Shown: positions 28,801 through 36,861 of the stretch, piece by piece | Layout: each line of letters begins with the position of its first letter | Position numbering within the stretch: the first letter of the stretch is position 1 | Program-made: the position numbers and the translations under genes | Assembly (NCBI GenBank): GCA_947594835.1 | Contig: CANQEH010000011.1 | Span: 18,865 to 82,864, forward strand | Direction: 5' to 3' | From: an uncultured Acetatifactor sp. | GTDB taxonomy: Bacteria; Bacillota; Clostridia; Lachnospirales; Lachnospiraceae | DNA: 64,000 bases | Notes under the pieces: model-generated | Databases searched by the model: none | Seen by the model: the letters and a program-made list of their open reading frames with translations, nothing else | What the model was told of the DNA's origin: nothing

Positions 28801-30073
28801 GCAGAAGAACCGCACTGTGCGCTCCTGCGCCATCCAGAAGGTGCCCTTTACCGAGGAGATGCGGAAAAATTACACCATCCTCTGTCCCCAGATGTCCCCG
28901 ATCCACTTTGAGATTCTGGAGCCTGCGTTCAATTCCTGCGGCTACAATTTCGTGGTGCTGGACAACGACAACAAGCACTCTGTGGACGTTGGGTTAAAGT
29001 ATGTCAACAATGACGCCTGTTATCCTTCCCTGTTGGTGGTGGGACAGATCATGGAGGCCCTGCTCTCCGGGAAATACGACCTGGACAAGACCGCCATCAT
29101 CATGAGCCAGACCGGGGGAGGCTGCCGGGCCACCAACTATGTGGGCTTTATCCGCCGGGCGCTGCGCAAGGCCGGTATGTCCCAGATCCCCGTGATCTCG
29201 CTGAACCTGGCAGGGATCGAATCAAACCCGGGCTTCCAGCTGAACGCGAAGCTGCTGATCCGGGCCGCCGTGGGCGCCCAGTTCGGCGATATCTTCATGC
29301 GCTGCGTCTATCGGATGCGCCCTTACGAGGCGGTGCCCGGCAGCGTGGACGCCCTGCACCAGAAATGGCTGGCAAAGGTGCAGCAGTTTGTGTCCGGCAG
29401 ACACATCAGCCTGCCAAAGTTTTATCGGATGTGCCGGCAGATTATCCGAGAGTTTGACGCCATCCCCCTGCGGGACGTGGAAAAACCCAGGGTGGGTATC
29501 GTGGGAGAGATTCTGGTCAAGTTCTCCCCCGCCGGAAACAACCATCTGGTGGAGCTGTTGGAGTCAGAGGGCGCGGAGGCTGTGGTGCCCGATCTGATCG
29601 ACTTTATGCTGTACTGCTTCTACAACCAGATCTACAAGGCTGAACATCTGGGCACGGGCAGGCGGGCGGCCCGGCTCTCCGGCTTAGGGATATGGGCCAT
29701 CGAACACGTCCTGCGGGGCACAGCGTCAAAGGAATTTGAAAAGAGCCGCCATTTCACCGCGCCCACTCCCATCCGGGAGATTGCGTCTTACGCGGAGCCC
29801 ATTGTCTCCCTGGGCAATCAGACCGGCGAGGGATGGTTTTTGACCGGAGAGATGGTGGAGCTCATCCACAGCGACGTGCCCAACATCGTCTGCGCGCAGC
29901 CCTTCGGCTGTCTGCCCAACCATGTGGTGGGCAAGGGCGTTATCAAGGCCCTGCGCAAAGCGTACCCGGCTTCCAACATCGTGGCCATCGACTATGACCC
30001 CGGCGCCAGCGAAGTCAACCAGTTGAACCGCATCAAGCTGATGCTGTCCACCGCCGTCAGGAATATGCACTGA
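25841..30073 (+). CDS. Large 2-hydroxyacyl-CoA dehydratase activase-like protein (two ASKHA domains)
   Basis: A 1410-residue protein of the BadF/BadG/BcrA/BcrD ATPase family. Two ASKHA ATPase domains occur in tandem, starting [15 protein letters not shown] (about residue 8) and [20 protein letters not shown] (about 320). The second contains [13 protein letters not shown], where a cysteine would ligate the bridging 4Fe-4S cluster; the first has [16 protein letters not shown]2229 and dehydratase-D-component-like regions follow ([40 protein letters not shown]). Archetypes use ATP to drive an electron into a dehydratase. No dehydratase subunits lie nearby, so the partner is unknown. AGGAAGGA precedes the ATG. 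Confidence 0.88.
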   Translation: MMTTKTASLGIDIGSTTVKIAILDADNQILFSDYERHYANIRETLSSLLEKACQKLGNMTLCPMITGSGGLTLANHLKVPFTQEVIAVATSLKELAPLTDVAIELGGEDAKIIYFEGGNVEQRMNGICAGGTGSFIDQMASLLQTDAAGLNEYARYYKSLYSIAARCGVFAKTDIQPLINEGATKEDLAASIFQAVVNQTISGLACGKPIRGHVAFLGGPLHFLSELKAAFIRTLKLDQEHIIDTDNSHLFAAIGSALNADRSVSYTLEEMMDKLSGDLHMAFEVERMEPLFADKEEYESFRTRHRQHHVRTRDLATYRGNAFLGIDAGSTTTKVALVGDDGSLLYSFYSGNDGSPLKTAIRSLKEIYEQLPEDVHITRSCSTGYGEALMKAAFLLDDGEVETVAHYRAAAFFNPEVDCILDIGGQDMKCIKIKNQTVDSVLLNEACSSGCGSFIETFAKSLNYDVHDFAQAALFAEHPIDLGTRCTVFMNSKVKQAQKEGASVPDISAGLAYSVIKNALFKVIKVSDASELGKNIVVQGGTFYNDAVLRSFEKIAGCQAIRPDIAGIMGAFGAALIARERYEMGSQTTMLPYDKICSLQYETSMAKCKGCTNSCRLTINKFSGGRQFISGNRCERGIGGQKNPNHMPNLFEYKQKRLFSYSPLEPDQAPRGTVGIPRVLNMYEDYPFWHIFFTRLGYRVVLSPSSNRKIYELGIESIPSESECYPAKLAHGHVMWLIRQGVDFVFYPALFYERNEVPEANNHYNCPIVTSYSENIKNNVEEIGSGQVRLRNPFMSFRDPETIAQALCREFSELPAQEVQEAVQAGWEELNAVRRDVQKKGEEVLETLKRTGKRGIVLAGRPYHVDPEINHGIPELITSFGLAVLTEDAVSHLGVPERPLIVSDQWMYHSRLYAAASFVRTVDYLDLIQLNSFGCGLDAVTTDQVNDILSESGKIYTCLKIDEVNNLGAARIRIRSLLSAIQVREQRQKNRTVRSCAIQKVPFTEEMRKNYTILCPQMSPIHFEILEPAFNSCGYNFVVLDNDNKHSVDVGLKYVNNDACYPSLLVVGQIMEALLSGKYDLDKTAIIMSQTGGGCRATNYVGFIRRALRKAGMSQIPVISLNLAGIESNPGFQLNAKLLIRAAVGAQFGDIFMRCVYRMRPYEAVPGSVDALHQKWLAKVQQFVSGRHISLPKFYRMCRQIIREFDAIPLRDVEKPRVGIVGEILVKFSPAGNNHLVELLESEGAEAVVPDLIDFMLYCFYNQIYKAEHLGTGRRAARLSGLGIWAIEHVLRGTASKEFEKSRHFTAPTPIREIASYAEPIVSLGNQTGEGWFLTGEMVELIHSDVPNIVCAQPFGCLPNHVVGKGVIKALRKAYPASNIVAIDYDPGASEVNQLNRIKLMLSTAVRNMH

Positions 30074-30079
30074 AAAAAA

Positions 30080-30116
30080 GACTGTGAATGCTGCGCATCC
30101 GGCGCGCTTCACAGTC
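30080..30116. terminator. Bidirectional terminator between the convergent genes
   Basis: A 9-bp stem (GACTGTGAA at 30080-30088 with TTCACAGTC at 30108-30116) is flanked by A7 on the left and T7 on the right. It can terminate both the activase gene and the convergent small gene at 30128-30367. Confidence 0.85.
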
Positions 30117-30127
30117 CTTTTTTTATG

Positions 30128-30367
30128 TTATGAAACCATTTCATCCCGGCTGTCCAGATACTGCTTCAATACGTCGGCTACCTGCTCAGGGCTTAAGCCG
30201 CTCTCCTCGATCAGGTCGCCCACGATTTCCAGCTCCTTCTGCCGCTTTTCCTGTACCAGCTCCTGAAGCTCCTGCTTCTCCGATTCCACCCGGGTCATCA
30301 GAGCCTCTATCATCTCCTCCTTGGCCGCAATTTTTTCGTCAATGGTCTTTCTTGGTCCTCTCGCCAT
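30128..30367 (-). CDS. Small coiled-coil protein
   Basis: A 79-residue protein, MARGPRKTIDEKIAAKEEMI followed by a long charged helix and a short C-terminal segment LSPEQVADVLKQYLDSRDEM. The basic start and coiled-coil suggest a nucleic-acid- or protein-binding helper, but I do not recognise a family with certainty. AAAGGAG lies six to seven bases before the ATG at 30367, so translation is likely; the longer frame to 30463 has no such site. It converges with the activase gene and is separated from it by a two-way terminator. Confidence 0.7.
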   Translation of the reverse strand: MARGPRKTIDEKIAAKEEMIEALMTRVESEKQELQELVQEKRQKELEIVGDLIEESGLSPEQVADVLKQYLDSRDEMVS

Positions 30368-30500
30368 TTTCTTCTCCTTTCCCCGCCTGAAACCAGCCTG
30401 CGCAGGCTGCCAGTCGTTGTCTCTGGTATTCAGTATATGGACAAGGATGGAAAATATGCACAATTTTTGAGAAACTTTCCAGTTTTTTCAGCGCAGCCTT

Positions 30501-31415
30501 CTAATTTTGCGCCAGCTCATAGGGCGTGATCTGGTACACATAGTAATTGAGCCAGTTGCTGTAAAGGTTGTTGCAGTGGGAGCGCCACTGCAGCAGAGGC
30601 TTCTGCTGCGGGTCGTCCTCCGGGAAGTAGTGATAGGGCACCTGGATGGGCAGCCCTTTGTCCAGATCCCGCCGGTATTCCGCCTGCAGCGTATACCGGT
30701 CGTACTCGGGATGGCCCGAGACAAAAATCTTCTTTCCCTCCTCCGCAATGGCCAGATACACGCCCGCCTCCGGGGATTCCGCCAGAACCGTCAGCGCTCC
30801 GTTTGCGTGGATGGCCTCCGCAGGCGTCTCCGTGTGCCTGCTGTGGGGCGCCAGAAAGAGATCGTCAAACCCCCGAACCAGCGGGATTTTCCGATTTGCC
30901 ACCCGGTGCTCGTAGACGCCGAACAATTTCCGGGGCAGGGGACGCTTGTCGATGCCGTAATAGTGATAGAGCCCGGCCTGGGCCGCCCAGCAGATGTGCA
31001 GTGTGGACGTGACGTGGCTGTCCGCCCAGTCGAAGATCTCGCAGATCTCCTCCCAGTAGTCCACCTCCTCAAAGGGGATGTCCTCCACCGGCGCCCCCGT
31101 GACGATCATGCCGTCGAACCGCCTGTGCCGTATCTCGTCCAGGGTGGTATAAAATTTGTTCAGATGGCTGGAAGGGGTATTCAGGGACACATGGCTCTTT
31201 ACGTTCATAAAGGTCACGTCCGTCTGCAGCGGCGTGTTGGACAAGGCCCGCAGAAGCTGCAGCTCCGTGTCCTGCTTTACGGGCATATTGTTTAAGATCA
31301 AAACCTGCAACGGCCGGATATCCTGATGCGCCGCCCGGAATTCGTCCATCACAAATATATTTTCATTTTCCAGAATCTCTTTTGCCGGCAGATCGCTCTG
31401 TGTCTTAATTGGCAT
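30501..31415 (-). CDS. metAA: Homoserine O-acetyltransferase (MetA family)
   Basis: MetA acylates homoserine in the first committed step of methionine synthesis. The 304-residue protein has the catalytic Cys at 142 (LHICWAAQAGLYHYY), a conserved His/Glu set (LFLAPHSRHTE; VSGHPEYDRYTL) and MIVTGAPVEDIPFEEVDYWE. Residue 111 is Glu; in this family Glu111 goes with acetyl-CoA and Gly111 with succinyl-CoA, so acetyl transfer is expected. GAGGT precedes the ATG. No S-box riboswitch is visible in the 150-bp upstream gap, which instead holds a palindromic element. Confidence 0.93.
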   Translation of the reverse strand: MPIKTQSDLPAKEILENENIFVMDEFRAAHQDIRPLQVLILNNMPVKQDTELQLLRALSNTPLQTDVTFMNVKSHVSLNTPSSHLNKFYTTLDEIRHRRFDGMIVTGAPVEDIPFEEVDYWEEICEIFDWADSHVTSTLHICWAAQAGLYHYYGIDKRPLPRKLFGVYEHRVANRKIPLVRGFDDLFLAPHSRHTETPAEAIHANGALTVLAESPEAGVYLAIAEEGKKIFVSGHPEYDRYTLQAEYRRDLDKGLPIQVPYHYFPEDDPQQKPLLQWRSHCNNLYSNWLNYYVYQITPYELAQN

Positions 31416-31432
31416 GGTTATACCTCATTTCC

Positions 31433-31514
31433 GCGCTGCTCTTTGCGCATAACGAGTTTGTGTCAAGCAGCGCGCGGACACAAATCTCGCGATTGAAAAT
31501 TTTAATTTTCAATC
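31433..31514. repeat. Compact palindromic element with three inverted repeats
   Basis: Three inverted repeats are packed in 82 bp between metA and ligA: GCGCTGCT (31433-31440) with AGCAGCGC (31466-31473); GAGTTTGTGTC (31454-31464) with GACACAAATCTC (31477-31488, one bulge); and a perfect 24-base palindrome at 31491-31514 followed on the plus strand by TTTTTC. The first two overlap and would be alternative folds. It is not placed like a normal terminator for ligA. It could be a small repetitive palindromic element or a metA leader structure. Confidence 0.6.
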
Positions 31515-31571
31515 TTTTTCTCCTTCTGCCGCCCGCTGCGGCGCCCCGATGCCGGAAGCATCGCCCGTGTG

Positions 31572-33545
31572 TTATCTCTCCGGCGCAATGCCATACTGCG
31601 CCAAAAACGCTTCCTCCGAAAGAATGGGCACGCCCAGTTCCTTGGCCTTCTTATTTTTGGCGGAGGAAGAGGTGATATCATTGTTGACAAGGCAGTCCGT
31701 CTTTCCCGTAACGCTTCCCGTCACCTTGCCGCCCTTTTCCTCGATCCGCTCCTTTAAGCCGTTTCGGCTGGCAAAATGCGCCAGGCTTCCCGTGATCACG
31801 AAGCTTTTTCCCGCCAGCTCCTGCTCCCCCTGGGAAGGACCTGGCATCTCCAGCTGCAGGTGCCCCAGAAGACGATCCAGCTTCTCCCGGTTTTCTTCCT
31901 CCGCCATATAGGCCGTAAAAGCCGCCGCAATCACCTCTCCCACGCCCTCTACCGCGCTTAAGGTCTCTGCGTCTGCATGGCGCATCGCCTCCAGGTCATA
32001 GTCAAAATAGCGGCAGAGCATTCTGGCATTGGCCACTCCGATGTTTTCGATGCCCAGGCCGTAGATCAGCCGGGGCAGCGTGACTGTCCTGGCCCTGTCG
32101 ATGCTCTCTAAGAGCTTCTGGCAGGATTTCTCCCCAAAGCCCTCCATCGCCACAATCTCCTCCCGGTGCTTCTCCAGACAGAACAGGTCTGCATACTCCT
32201 GAATGAACCCTCTGTCCACCAGCTTCTCCAGGGTCGCCTCGGAAAGCCCCTCCACATTGAGGGCGTCCCGGCTGACAAACAGGGTAAACGCCTTGATCTG
32301 CTTTGCGGGGCATTTCCCGTTGGCGCAGTAAAGAGTCTGCACGTCGTTTGTCTGGCGCAGCTGTGTCGCCCCGCCGCAGACAGGGCAGGTCTGGGGGATG
32401 GGAAGCGTATCGCTGCAGGTCAGGTTTTCCGCAATCTGCGGGATAATCATATTCGCCTTGTACACCGTGATGCGGTCGCCGATACCCAGCTTCAGCCCCC
32501 GCAGGATGCTGATGTTGTGGAGCGACGCCCGGCTCACCGTGGTGCCCTCCAGCTCCACCGGCTCAAAGATGGCCACCGGGTTGATTAACCCCGTCCGGCT
32601 GGCGCTCCACTCCACTTCCTTTAACACCGTCTCCCGCAGTTCGTCCGCCCATTTAAAGGCGATGGAATGGCGGGGAAACTTTGCCGTCCGGCCCAGGGAG
32701 AGGCCGTAGGCAAGATCCTCATAGGCCAAGACCAGGCCGTCGGAGGGAATGTCGTAAGTTCCGGCCTTTTCGGCAAAATAGTCCAGCCTTTCCTGCAGAT
32801 TCTCCTCCGTCACCAGGTAGTGCTCCACCACGTCAAAGCCCTGCTCCTCCAGAAAGGAAAACTGCTCCTTCCGGGAGTTGTGGAAGTCCATCCCCTCGGC
32901 GCTGACCAGCACGCAGGCGTAAAACCGGACGCTGCGGCTGGCCGTGACTTCGTTGCTCAGCTGCCGCACGGATCCGCTGCACAGATTTCTGGGATTTTTG
33001 TACCTGGCCTCCACGTCCTCGATCTGCCGGTTCATCCGCTCGAAATCGGAGTAGAGGATGACCGCCTCCCCCCGCAGCACCAGATCCCCGGTAAAGGGAA
33101 TCGTCAGGGGCAGATTTTTGAAAGTTTTTGCATTGTTGGTGACCACCTCTCCGATCTCTCCGTTCCCTCTGGTCACTGCTTTTGCAAGTTTTCCGTCATG
33201 ATATGTCAGCACAATGGTCAATCCGTCCAGTTTCCAGCTCATAATTGCAGGATGTCCCTGCAGCCACTCTGCCAGTTCTTCCCGGCTCTTTGTCTTTCCC
33301 AGGGAGAGCATGGGGCTTTCGTGCCTGTCCTTTGGCAGCTCTTCAACCGCCTGATACCCTACCCGCACCGTAGGGCTGTCCGCCATCACGATCCCCGTCT
33401 CCTGCTCCAGGGCCTCCAGCTCGTCGTAGAGGGCGTCATATTCGCGGTTGCTCATGATCTCCACGTCCTGGGCATAGTAGGCTTTGGCGGCCTGTCCCAG
33501 CTTTTCCACCAGATATTTGATCCGTCCTATCTTGTCTTCATACAT
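31572..33545 (-). CDS. ligA: NAD-dependent DNA ligase
   Basis: LigA seals nicks during replication and repair with NAD as cofactor. The 657-residue protein has the adenylated lysine in KLDG (K105), an OB domain, a four-cysteine zinc finger (CPVCG and CANGKCP), helix-hairpin-helix repeats around 480-580 and a C-terminal BRCT domain (LAGKSFVITGSLAHFASRNG). Length is normal. The start overlaps the end of rluF by 8 bp, so the two are translationally linked. The message runs rnhA-rluF-ligA. Confidence 0.97.
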   Translation of the reverse strand: MYEDKIGRIKYLVEKLGQAAKAYYAQDVEIMSNREYDALYDELEALEQETGIVMADSPTVRVGYQAVEELPKDRHESPMLSLGKTKSREELAEWLQGHPAIMSWKLDGLTIVLTYHDGKLAKAVTRGNGEIGEVVTNNAKTFKNLPLTIPFTGDLVLRGEAVILYSDFERMNRQIEDVEARYKNPRNLCSGSVRQLSNEVTASRSVRFYACVLVSAEGMDFHNSRKEQFSFLEEQGFDVVEHYLVTEENLQERLDYFAEKAGTYDIPSDGLVLAYEDLAYGLSLGRTAKFPRHSIAFKWADELRETVLKEVEWSASRTGLINPVAIFEPVELEGTTVSRASLHNISILRGLKLGIGDRITVYKANMIIPQIAENLTCSDTLPIPQTCPVCGGATQLRQTNDVQTLYCANGKCPAKQIKAFTLFVSRDALNVEGLSEATLEKLVDRGFIQEYADLFCLEKHREEIVAMEGFGEKSCQKLLESIDRARTVTLPRLIYGLGIENIGVANARMLCRYFDYDLEAMRHADAETLSAVEGVGEVIAAAFTAYMAEEENREKLDRLLGHLQLEMPGPSQGEQELAGKSFVITGSLAHFASRNGLKERIEEKGGKVTGSVTGKTDCLVNNDITSSSAKNKKAKELGVPILSEEAFLAQYGIAPER

Positions 33546-34290
33546 CTTCTACACCGTCCTGCTCTTGATAAGGGCGCGGCGCAATGCCGCAGTCCCGGTA
33601 CAGCCTTTCCACATCCGCCTGGGGCAGTTCCACGTATTCCCCCGGTTTCAGCGTCCCCAGCCCTATGTGCATCACCCGGATGCGCTTGATGGTTTTCACC
33701 TGATAGCCGCAGGCCTGGCACATCCGCCGTATCTGCCGGTTCAGCCCCTGGGTCAGGACGATGCGGAACATATTTCTCCCGGCGGCCTCCACCCGGCACG
33801 GCCGCGTCCGCACGCCCAGTCCCTCGAGGAAAATACCGCCGGACATCCGGGCGAGGAAGTCTTTTGTGATCTCTCTGTCTACTTCCACTACATATTCTTT
33901 CTCATGCCGGTTGGCCCCCCGCATCATCGCCTGAATCAGATCCCCGTCATCTGTCAGAAGCAAAAGCCCCTCTGAATCCCGGTCCAGCCGTCCCGCATAG
34001 GTCACCCGGCGGGGGTAGTGGATCAGATCCGAAAGCTTGCGCTCCGCATGGGCGTCCCGCTCCGTACAGGTGACGCCCACGGGCTTGTAAAAGGCCAGCA
34101 CCACCGTCCTGTCTGCCCGCTGCACCAGCTTCCCCCGGACGGTGACCTGATCGTCTCCCGATACCGTCTGTCCGCAGGAAGCAGGCCTTCCGTTTACACA
34201 GACCACACCCTCCATCAGCAGCCTGTCGGCCTCCCGCCTGGAGCAGACGCCGTTTCTGGCCAGATATTTATTCAGCCTCATCTGTTCCAT
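33538..34290 (-). CDS. rluF: 23S rRNA pseudouridine synthase, RluF/RsuA family
   Basis: A 250-residue pseudouridine synthase. An S4 RNA-binding domain (MRLNKYLARNGVCSRREADR) is followed by the catalytic domain with AGRLDRDSEGLLLLTDDGDL, in which the Asp of GRLD is the nucleophile, and by LTQGLNRQIRRMCQACGY, which is typical of RluF. RluF modifies U2604 of 23S rRNA in Escherichia coli. The ATG lies 23 bp inside the end of rnhA and the stop overlaps ligA, giving a tight three-gene unit. Confidence 0.9.
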   Translation of the reverse strand: MEQMRLNKYLARNGVCSRREADRLLMEGVVCVNGRPASCGQTVSGDDQVTVRGKLVQRADRTVVLAFYKPVGVTCTERDAHAERKLSDLIHYPRRVTYAGRLDRDSEGLLLLTDDGDLIQAMMRGANRHEKEYVVEVDREITKDFLARMSGGIFLEGLGVRTRPCRVEAAGRNMFRIVLTQGLNRQIRRMCQACGYQVKTIKRIRVMHIGLGTLKPGEYVELPQADVERLYRDCGIAPRPYQEQDGVEDV

Positions 34291-35005
34291 GATACTCGTC
34301 CATCTCCTCTATCCGCCGCACCTTTGGCACGCCGTTTCCGCTTTTTAAGCCCGCCTTGGCCATTTTATCCGCCAGTTCATTGTAATATACATTGGTGTGG
34401 GCGGCTACCTTGGTAAAGGAAAGGGCAATCCTGCCTCCCCATTCCCGCATGGCGGCGGCATATTTTGCCGTCAGCTCCGTCCTGGCCTTCCACTCCCCCG
34501 TGACCCACTTCTCGATCCCCGCGTAATCGTACCGCAGTTCCAGCTCTCCAAAGCCGCTGCACAGGGCGGCCTTCACCGCATACATCGCCCCCAGCATCTC
34601 ACCGGTCACATTCCGCTGGGCCAGGGACTGGGCATTGTCCCCGCTGCCGCAGGCCGTAAACACACGCCCGTCCGGCAGAAGGAACACGCAGCCGAAGGCA
34701 TACTTTTTCAGCGCGTCGCTGTAACTGCCGTCCACATAAGCCAAAAGCTTCCCGCTGCCGCAGGGCGTCTCCCCGGGCTTTCCGCAGACATCCGGGGTCT
34801 CTTTTTCGGATGGAGCCTGCGCCGTTTCCGCTTGAAACCGCAGGCAGTACAAATCCCCCAGATATTCCTTTGTCTCCTCCAGAGTGGAAAACCCCTTGTA
34901 CTGGGCCCCCGGATAGCCCTCCACAGCCTGCCTGCAGGCCTCCCAGGTATTAAAAACGCCTGTTATTTTCCCTTTTCTGACCCCGTAAAACTTTTTGGCT
35001 GCCAC
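34268..35005 (-). CDS. rnhA: Ribonuclease H1 with N-terminal RNA-binding domain
   Basis: RNase HI cleaves the RNA strand of RNA-DNA hybrids. The 245-residue protein has an N-terminal caulimovirus viroplasmin/hybrid-binding domain (KKFYGVRKGKITGVFNTWEA; YKGFSTLEETKEYLG) and a C-terminal RNase H fold with the acidic residues in YVDGSYSD, GEMLGAMYA, LRYDYAGIEKW and NELADKMAK. The start is a GTG at 35005 with GGGAGG upstream. It heads the rnhA-rluF-ligA group. Confidence 0.93.
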   Translation of the reverse strand: MAAKKFYGVRKGKITGVFNTWEACRQAVEGYPGAQYKGFSTLEETKEYLGDLYCLRFQAETAQAPSEKETPDVCGKPGETPCGSGKLLAYVDGSYSDALKKYAFGCVFLLPDGRVFTACGSGDNAQSLAQRNVTGEMLGAMYAVKAALCSGFGELELRYDYAGIEKWVTGEWKARTELTAKYAAAMREWGGRIALSFTKVAAHTNVYYNELADKMAKAGLKSGNGVPKVRRIEEMDEYHGTDEAE

Positions 35006-35397
35006 TTCCGCCTCCCGCGATCTTGCTCATTGTGTTGATTATAACAATTTTTGCTGCCGAGCGCTACCCCTATTTCCCGAAATCTGCCCCGGCTGCAGTC
35101 GTCCGGCATTTTATTAGATACGGATAAGCGCCGCCAAGTGGCCTTCCGGCAACTTCCAATAAGACAGTATCGAAACAATACTGACATTGGGTAGCTGCCA
35201 AACAGAGATGCTGCAAAGAGAACAGCCATACTCAGGTATTAGCCCGAGTATGGCCGGTTCCTTTGTATTTTGCTCAGTTCTTCCCAATGCTTCTTGGAAG
35301 TTCCGATCATCTCTTTTTGAACATCAAGGCTGTCAACATCAAGATACAACTCTTTTTCTGTCAGAGTAACCGGGGATGAATTTGTGTATGTTATCTG
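35006..35397. other. AT-shifted gap between rnhA and the Fic gene
   Basis: The part next to rnhA contains a TATAAT-like sequence at about 35052-35057 (minus strand) that may be the rnhA -10 element. A 9-bp inverted repeat lies at 35225-35254 (GCCATACTC with GAGTATGGC). The half next to the Fic gene has the island's AT-rich base composition and holds the coding-like tail listed separately. I see no complete gene. Confidence 0.5.
35239..35397 (-). pseudogene. Coding-like tail directly after the Fic stop codon
   Basis: Immediately after the TAA that ends the Fic gene, the same frame stays open for 52 codons and ends at 35239. The translation reads like protein (LTEKELYLDVDSLDVQKEMI, then TSKKHWEELSKIQRNRPYSG). 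No start codon with a ribosome-binding site is visible. It is probably the remains of a neighbouring gene in the island; readthrough of the stop is a less likely alternative. Confidence 0.35.
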
Positions 35398-36480
35398 TTA
35401 AACCAAAATATCCCATTTGCCGTAGCGTTTTCCGTCTACTCTACGGATGTATTGTTTCTCTTTCAGAGAGTCTATAATGCGCTTTATGCTTCTGACTGAC
35501 TTTCCTGTTTGTTCTGCAAGTTCAGTTTGCTTAACAGACGGGTTCTTTTTTATTAAATCTAACACAGCAATTTCTTCTAAAGTACAGTCCAAAGTGTCAA
35601 TTTGGCACTTTGGCGTTTTGCTCTTGGCACTTTGAAAAGCGGTTTCATCCACAAAATCAACGTGCATATAGCGATTCTTTAATTCGTAATTTGTACCGAG
35701 CAGAAGGTTTGAGAAAAACAATTCCAAAAACTTTGTGGTGGAATGAATACCTTTTTGCAAATCGTTATAGTTTGCACGAACCAGTGCATTACGAAAATAC
35801 CAGGAATTTTCACGGAACGCATCGTTTTTGACACGGAATCCAAAGGTTTTCAAATACTTAATCATAAACACGGCGGTGGCTCTTGTGTTGCCCTCGCCAA
35901 AGGGATGAATCTGCCAAATGTCCGATGCGAATTTTGCAAGGTGTTTCACTGACGCTTCAACCGACAGTCCCTCATAAGAAAACTGTTTTTCGGCGGAAAA
36001 ATCATAATCCAAAGTGTCTTTTATGCTGTTAAAATCAGCGTAGATAACCGATTCGCCGTTCAGTATCCATTCTTTTTTGGAAATGTTATACTGACGGATT
36101 TTTCCGGCGTGGTCGAATACGCCTTCAAACAATCTGCGGTGAATGGTGATCCATTCGGCAGGAGAAAACTGAAACGCTTTTTCGCCCAAAAGCTTGGTTA
36201 TTCTTGCAGATACAATATCTGCTTCTTTGGTGCTGTCCTCAAGTTCGGTGCGTGTGGTTCTCTGCTCATAATAGCTGTAAATACGCTTCTGAACCTCATC
36301 GATGGTTATTTTACCCTCGATGTGTTCCTTTGCAGTATCCAGCAAATAATCAGAGGTTTTTAGTCCGTCAACCGCCTGCAAGCCGATAGCTGTTTGCCAT
36401 GCCCCACTTTTTTCGGCTCTTTCAGGTTCGCCCTGTCTGATATATTCTTCAAGTTCAAATTGCCAATTCTTATCGGGCAT
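35398..36480 (-). CDS. Fic-domain protein with C-terminal winged helix
   Basis: A 360-residue Fic protein, expected to transfer AMP or another nucleotide part to a target protein. The catalytic loop HPFGEGNTR is complete at residues 192-200. An N-terminal helix contains EHIEG (residues 52-56), a degenerate form of the inhibitory S/T-xxx-E-G/N motif in which Lys stands at the S/T position. The last 60 residues (KQTELAEQTGKSVRSIKRII) form a winged-helix DNA-binding domain. GAGGTGC precedes the ATG at 36480. Codon use is markedly AT-rich against its neighbours, which suggests acquisition by transfer. A small HTH gene lies upstream. Confidence 0.9.
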   Translation of the reverse strand: MPDKNWQFELEEYIRQGEPERAEKSGAWQTAIGLQAVDGLKTSDYLLDTAKEHIEGKITIDEVQKRIYSYYEQRTTRTELEDSTKEADIVSARITKLLGEKAFQFSPAEWITIHRRLFEGVFDHAGKIRQYNISKKEWILNGESVIYADFNSIKDTLDYDFSAEKQFSYEGLSVEASVKHLAKFASDIWQIHPFGEGNTRATAVFMIKYLKTFGFRVKNDAFRENSWYFRNALVRANYNDLQKGIHSTTKFLELFFSNLLLGTNYELKNRYMHVDFVDETAFQSAKSKTPKCQIDTLDCTLEEIAVLDLIKKNPSVKQTELAEQTGKSVRSIKRIIDSLKEKQYIRRVDGKRYGKWDILV

Positions 36481-36594
36481 ATTTGCACCTCGTTTCGTTA
36501 TCATAATTTTTCCGTAAATTTCATCCACCACGCTTTGCAGAGATTTTTCAATATTTCCTTTGAAACCAGCAGCTTCGCTGTCATCTATACTGAA

Positions 36595-36786
36595 TTAACA
36601 TTCTGATTTTTGTTTTATATATTTCCCACTCTTAATTCTCGCATCCCCCGGCTTTGGCTCATCGTCAGAGATAGCCCACACATAGCCTATCCGCACTGCT
36701 CCGGGGATTCGTCCCTCACAGCAAAGAATCTGTATGCGCCGGGTGGGCATCGGGATACTCCCTGCCTTGCTTTTGAACGACCTCAT
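36595..36786 (-). pseudogene. Small HTH protein, N-terminus degraded
   Basis: The frame ends with a sequence (TRRIQILCCEGRIPGAVRIG, then WAISDDEPKPGDARIKSGKY) that matches, from memory, the small excisionase-like HTH proteins common in Clostridia and often next to Fic genes. Those usually begin with a helix such as EAAEKWGI before TRRIQ; here that part reads SFKSKAGSIPMP and the candidate ATG at 36786 has no ribosome-binding site. A terminator lies right upstream. I read it as an N-terminally damaged gene, although a weakly expressed 63-residue protein is possible. Confidence 0.5.
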
Positions 36787-36796
36787 AAACCAAACT

Positions 36797-36820
36797 GCGG
36801 CATGATCGAAATCATGCCGC
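36797..36820 (-). terminator. Terminator after the diguanylate cyclase gene
   Basis: A perfect 10-bp stem (GCGGCATGAT with ATCATGCCGC) closed by the stable tetraloop TTCG lies 41 bases beyond the stop codon at 36862 on the minus strand and is followed by AGTTTGGTTT. Confidence 0.75.
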
Positions 36821-36861
36821 ACTCCGAAAACAATATAAACTTGTTTTATTGAGCGCCGCTC

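Noticed and set aside
31416..31571. S-box (SAM) riboswitch before metA
   Set aside because: The gap has palindromes but none of the S-box core motifs and is not followed by a terminator in the metA direction.
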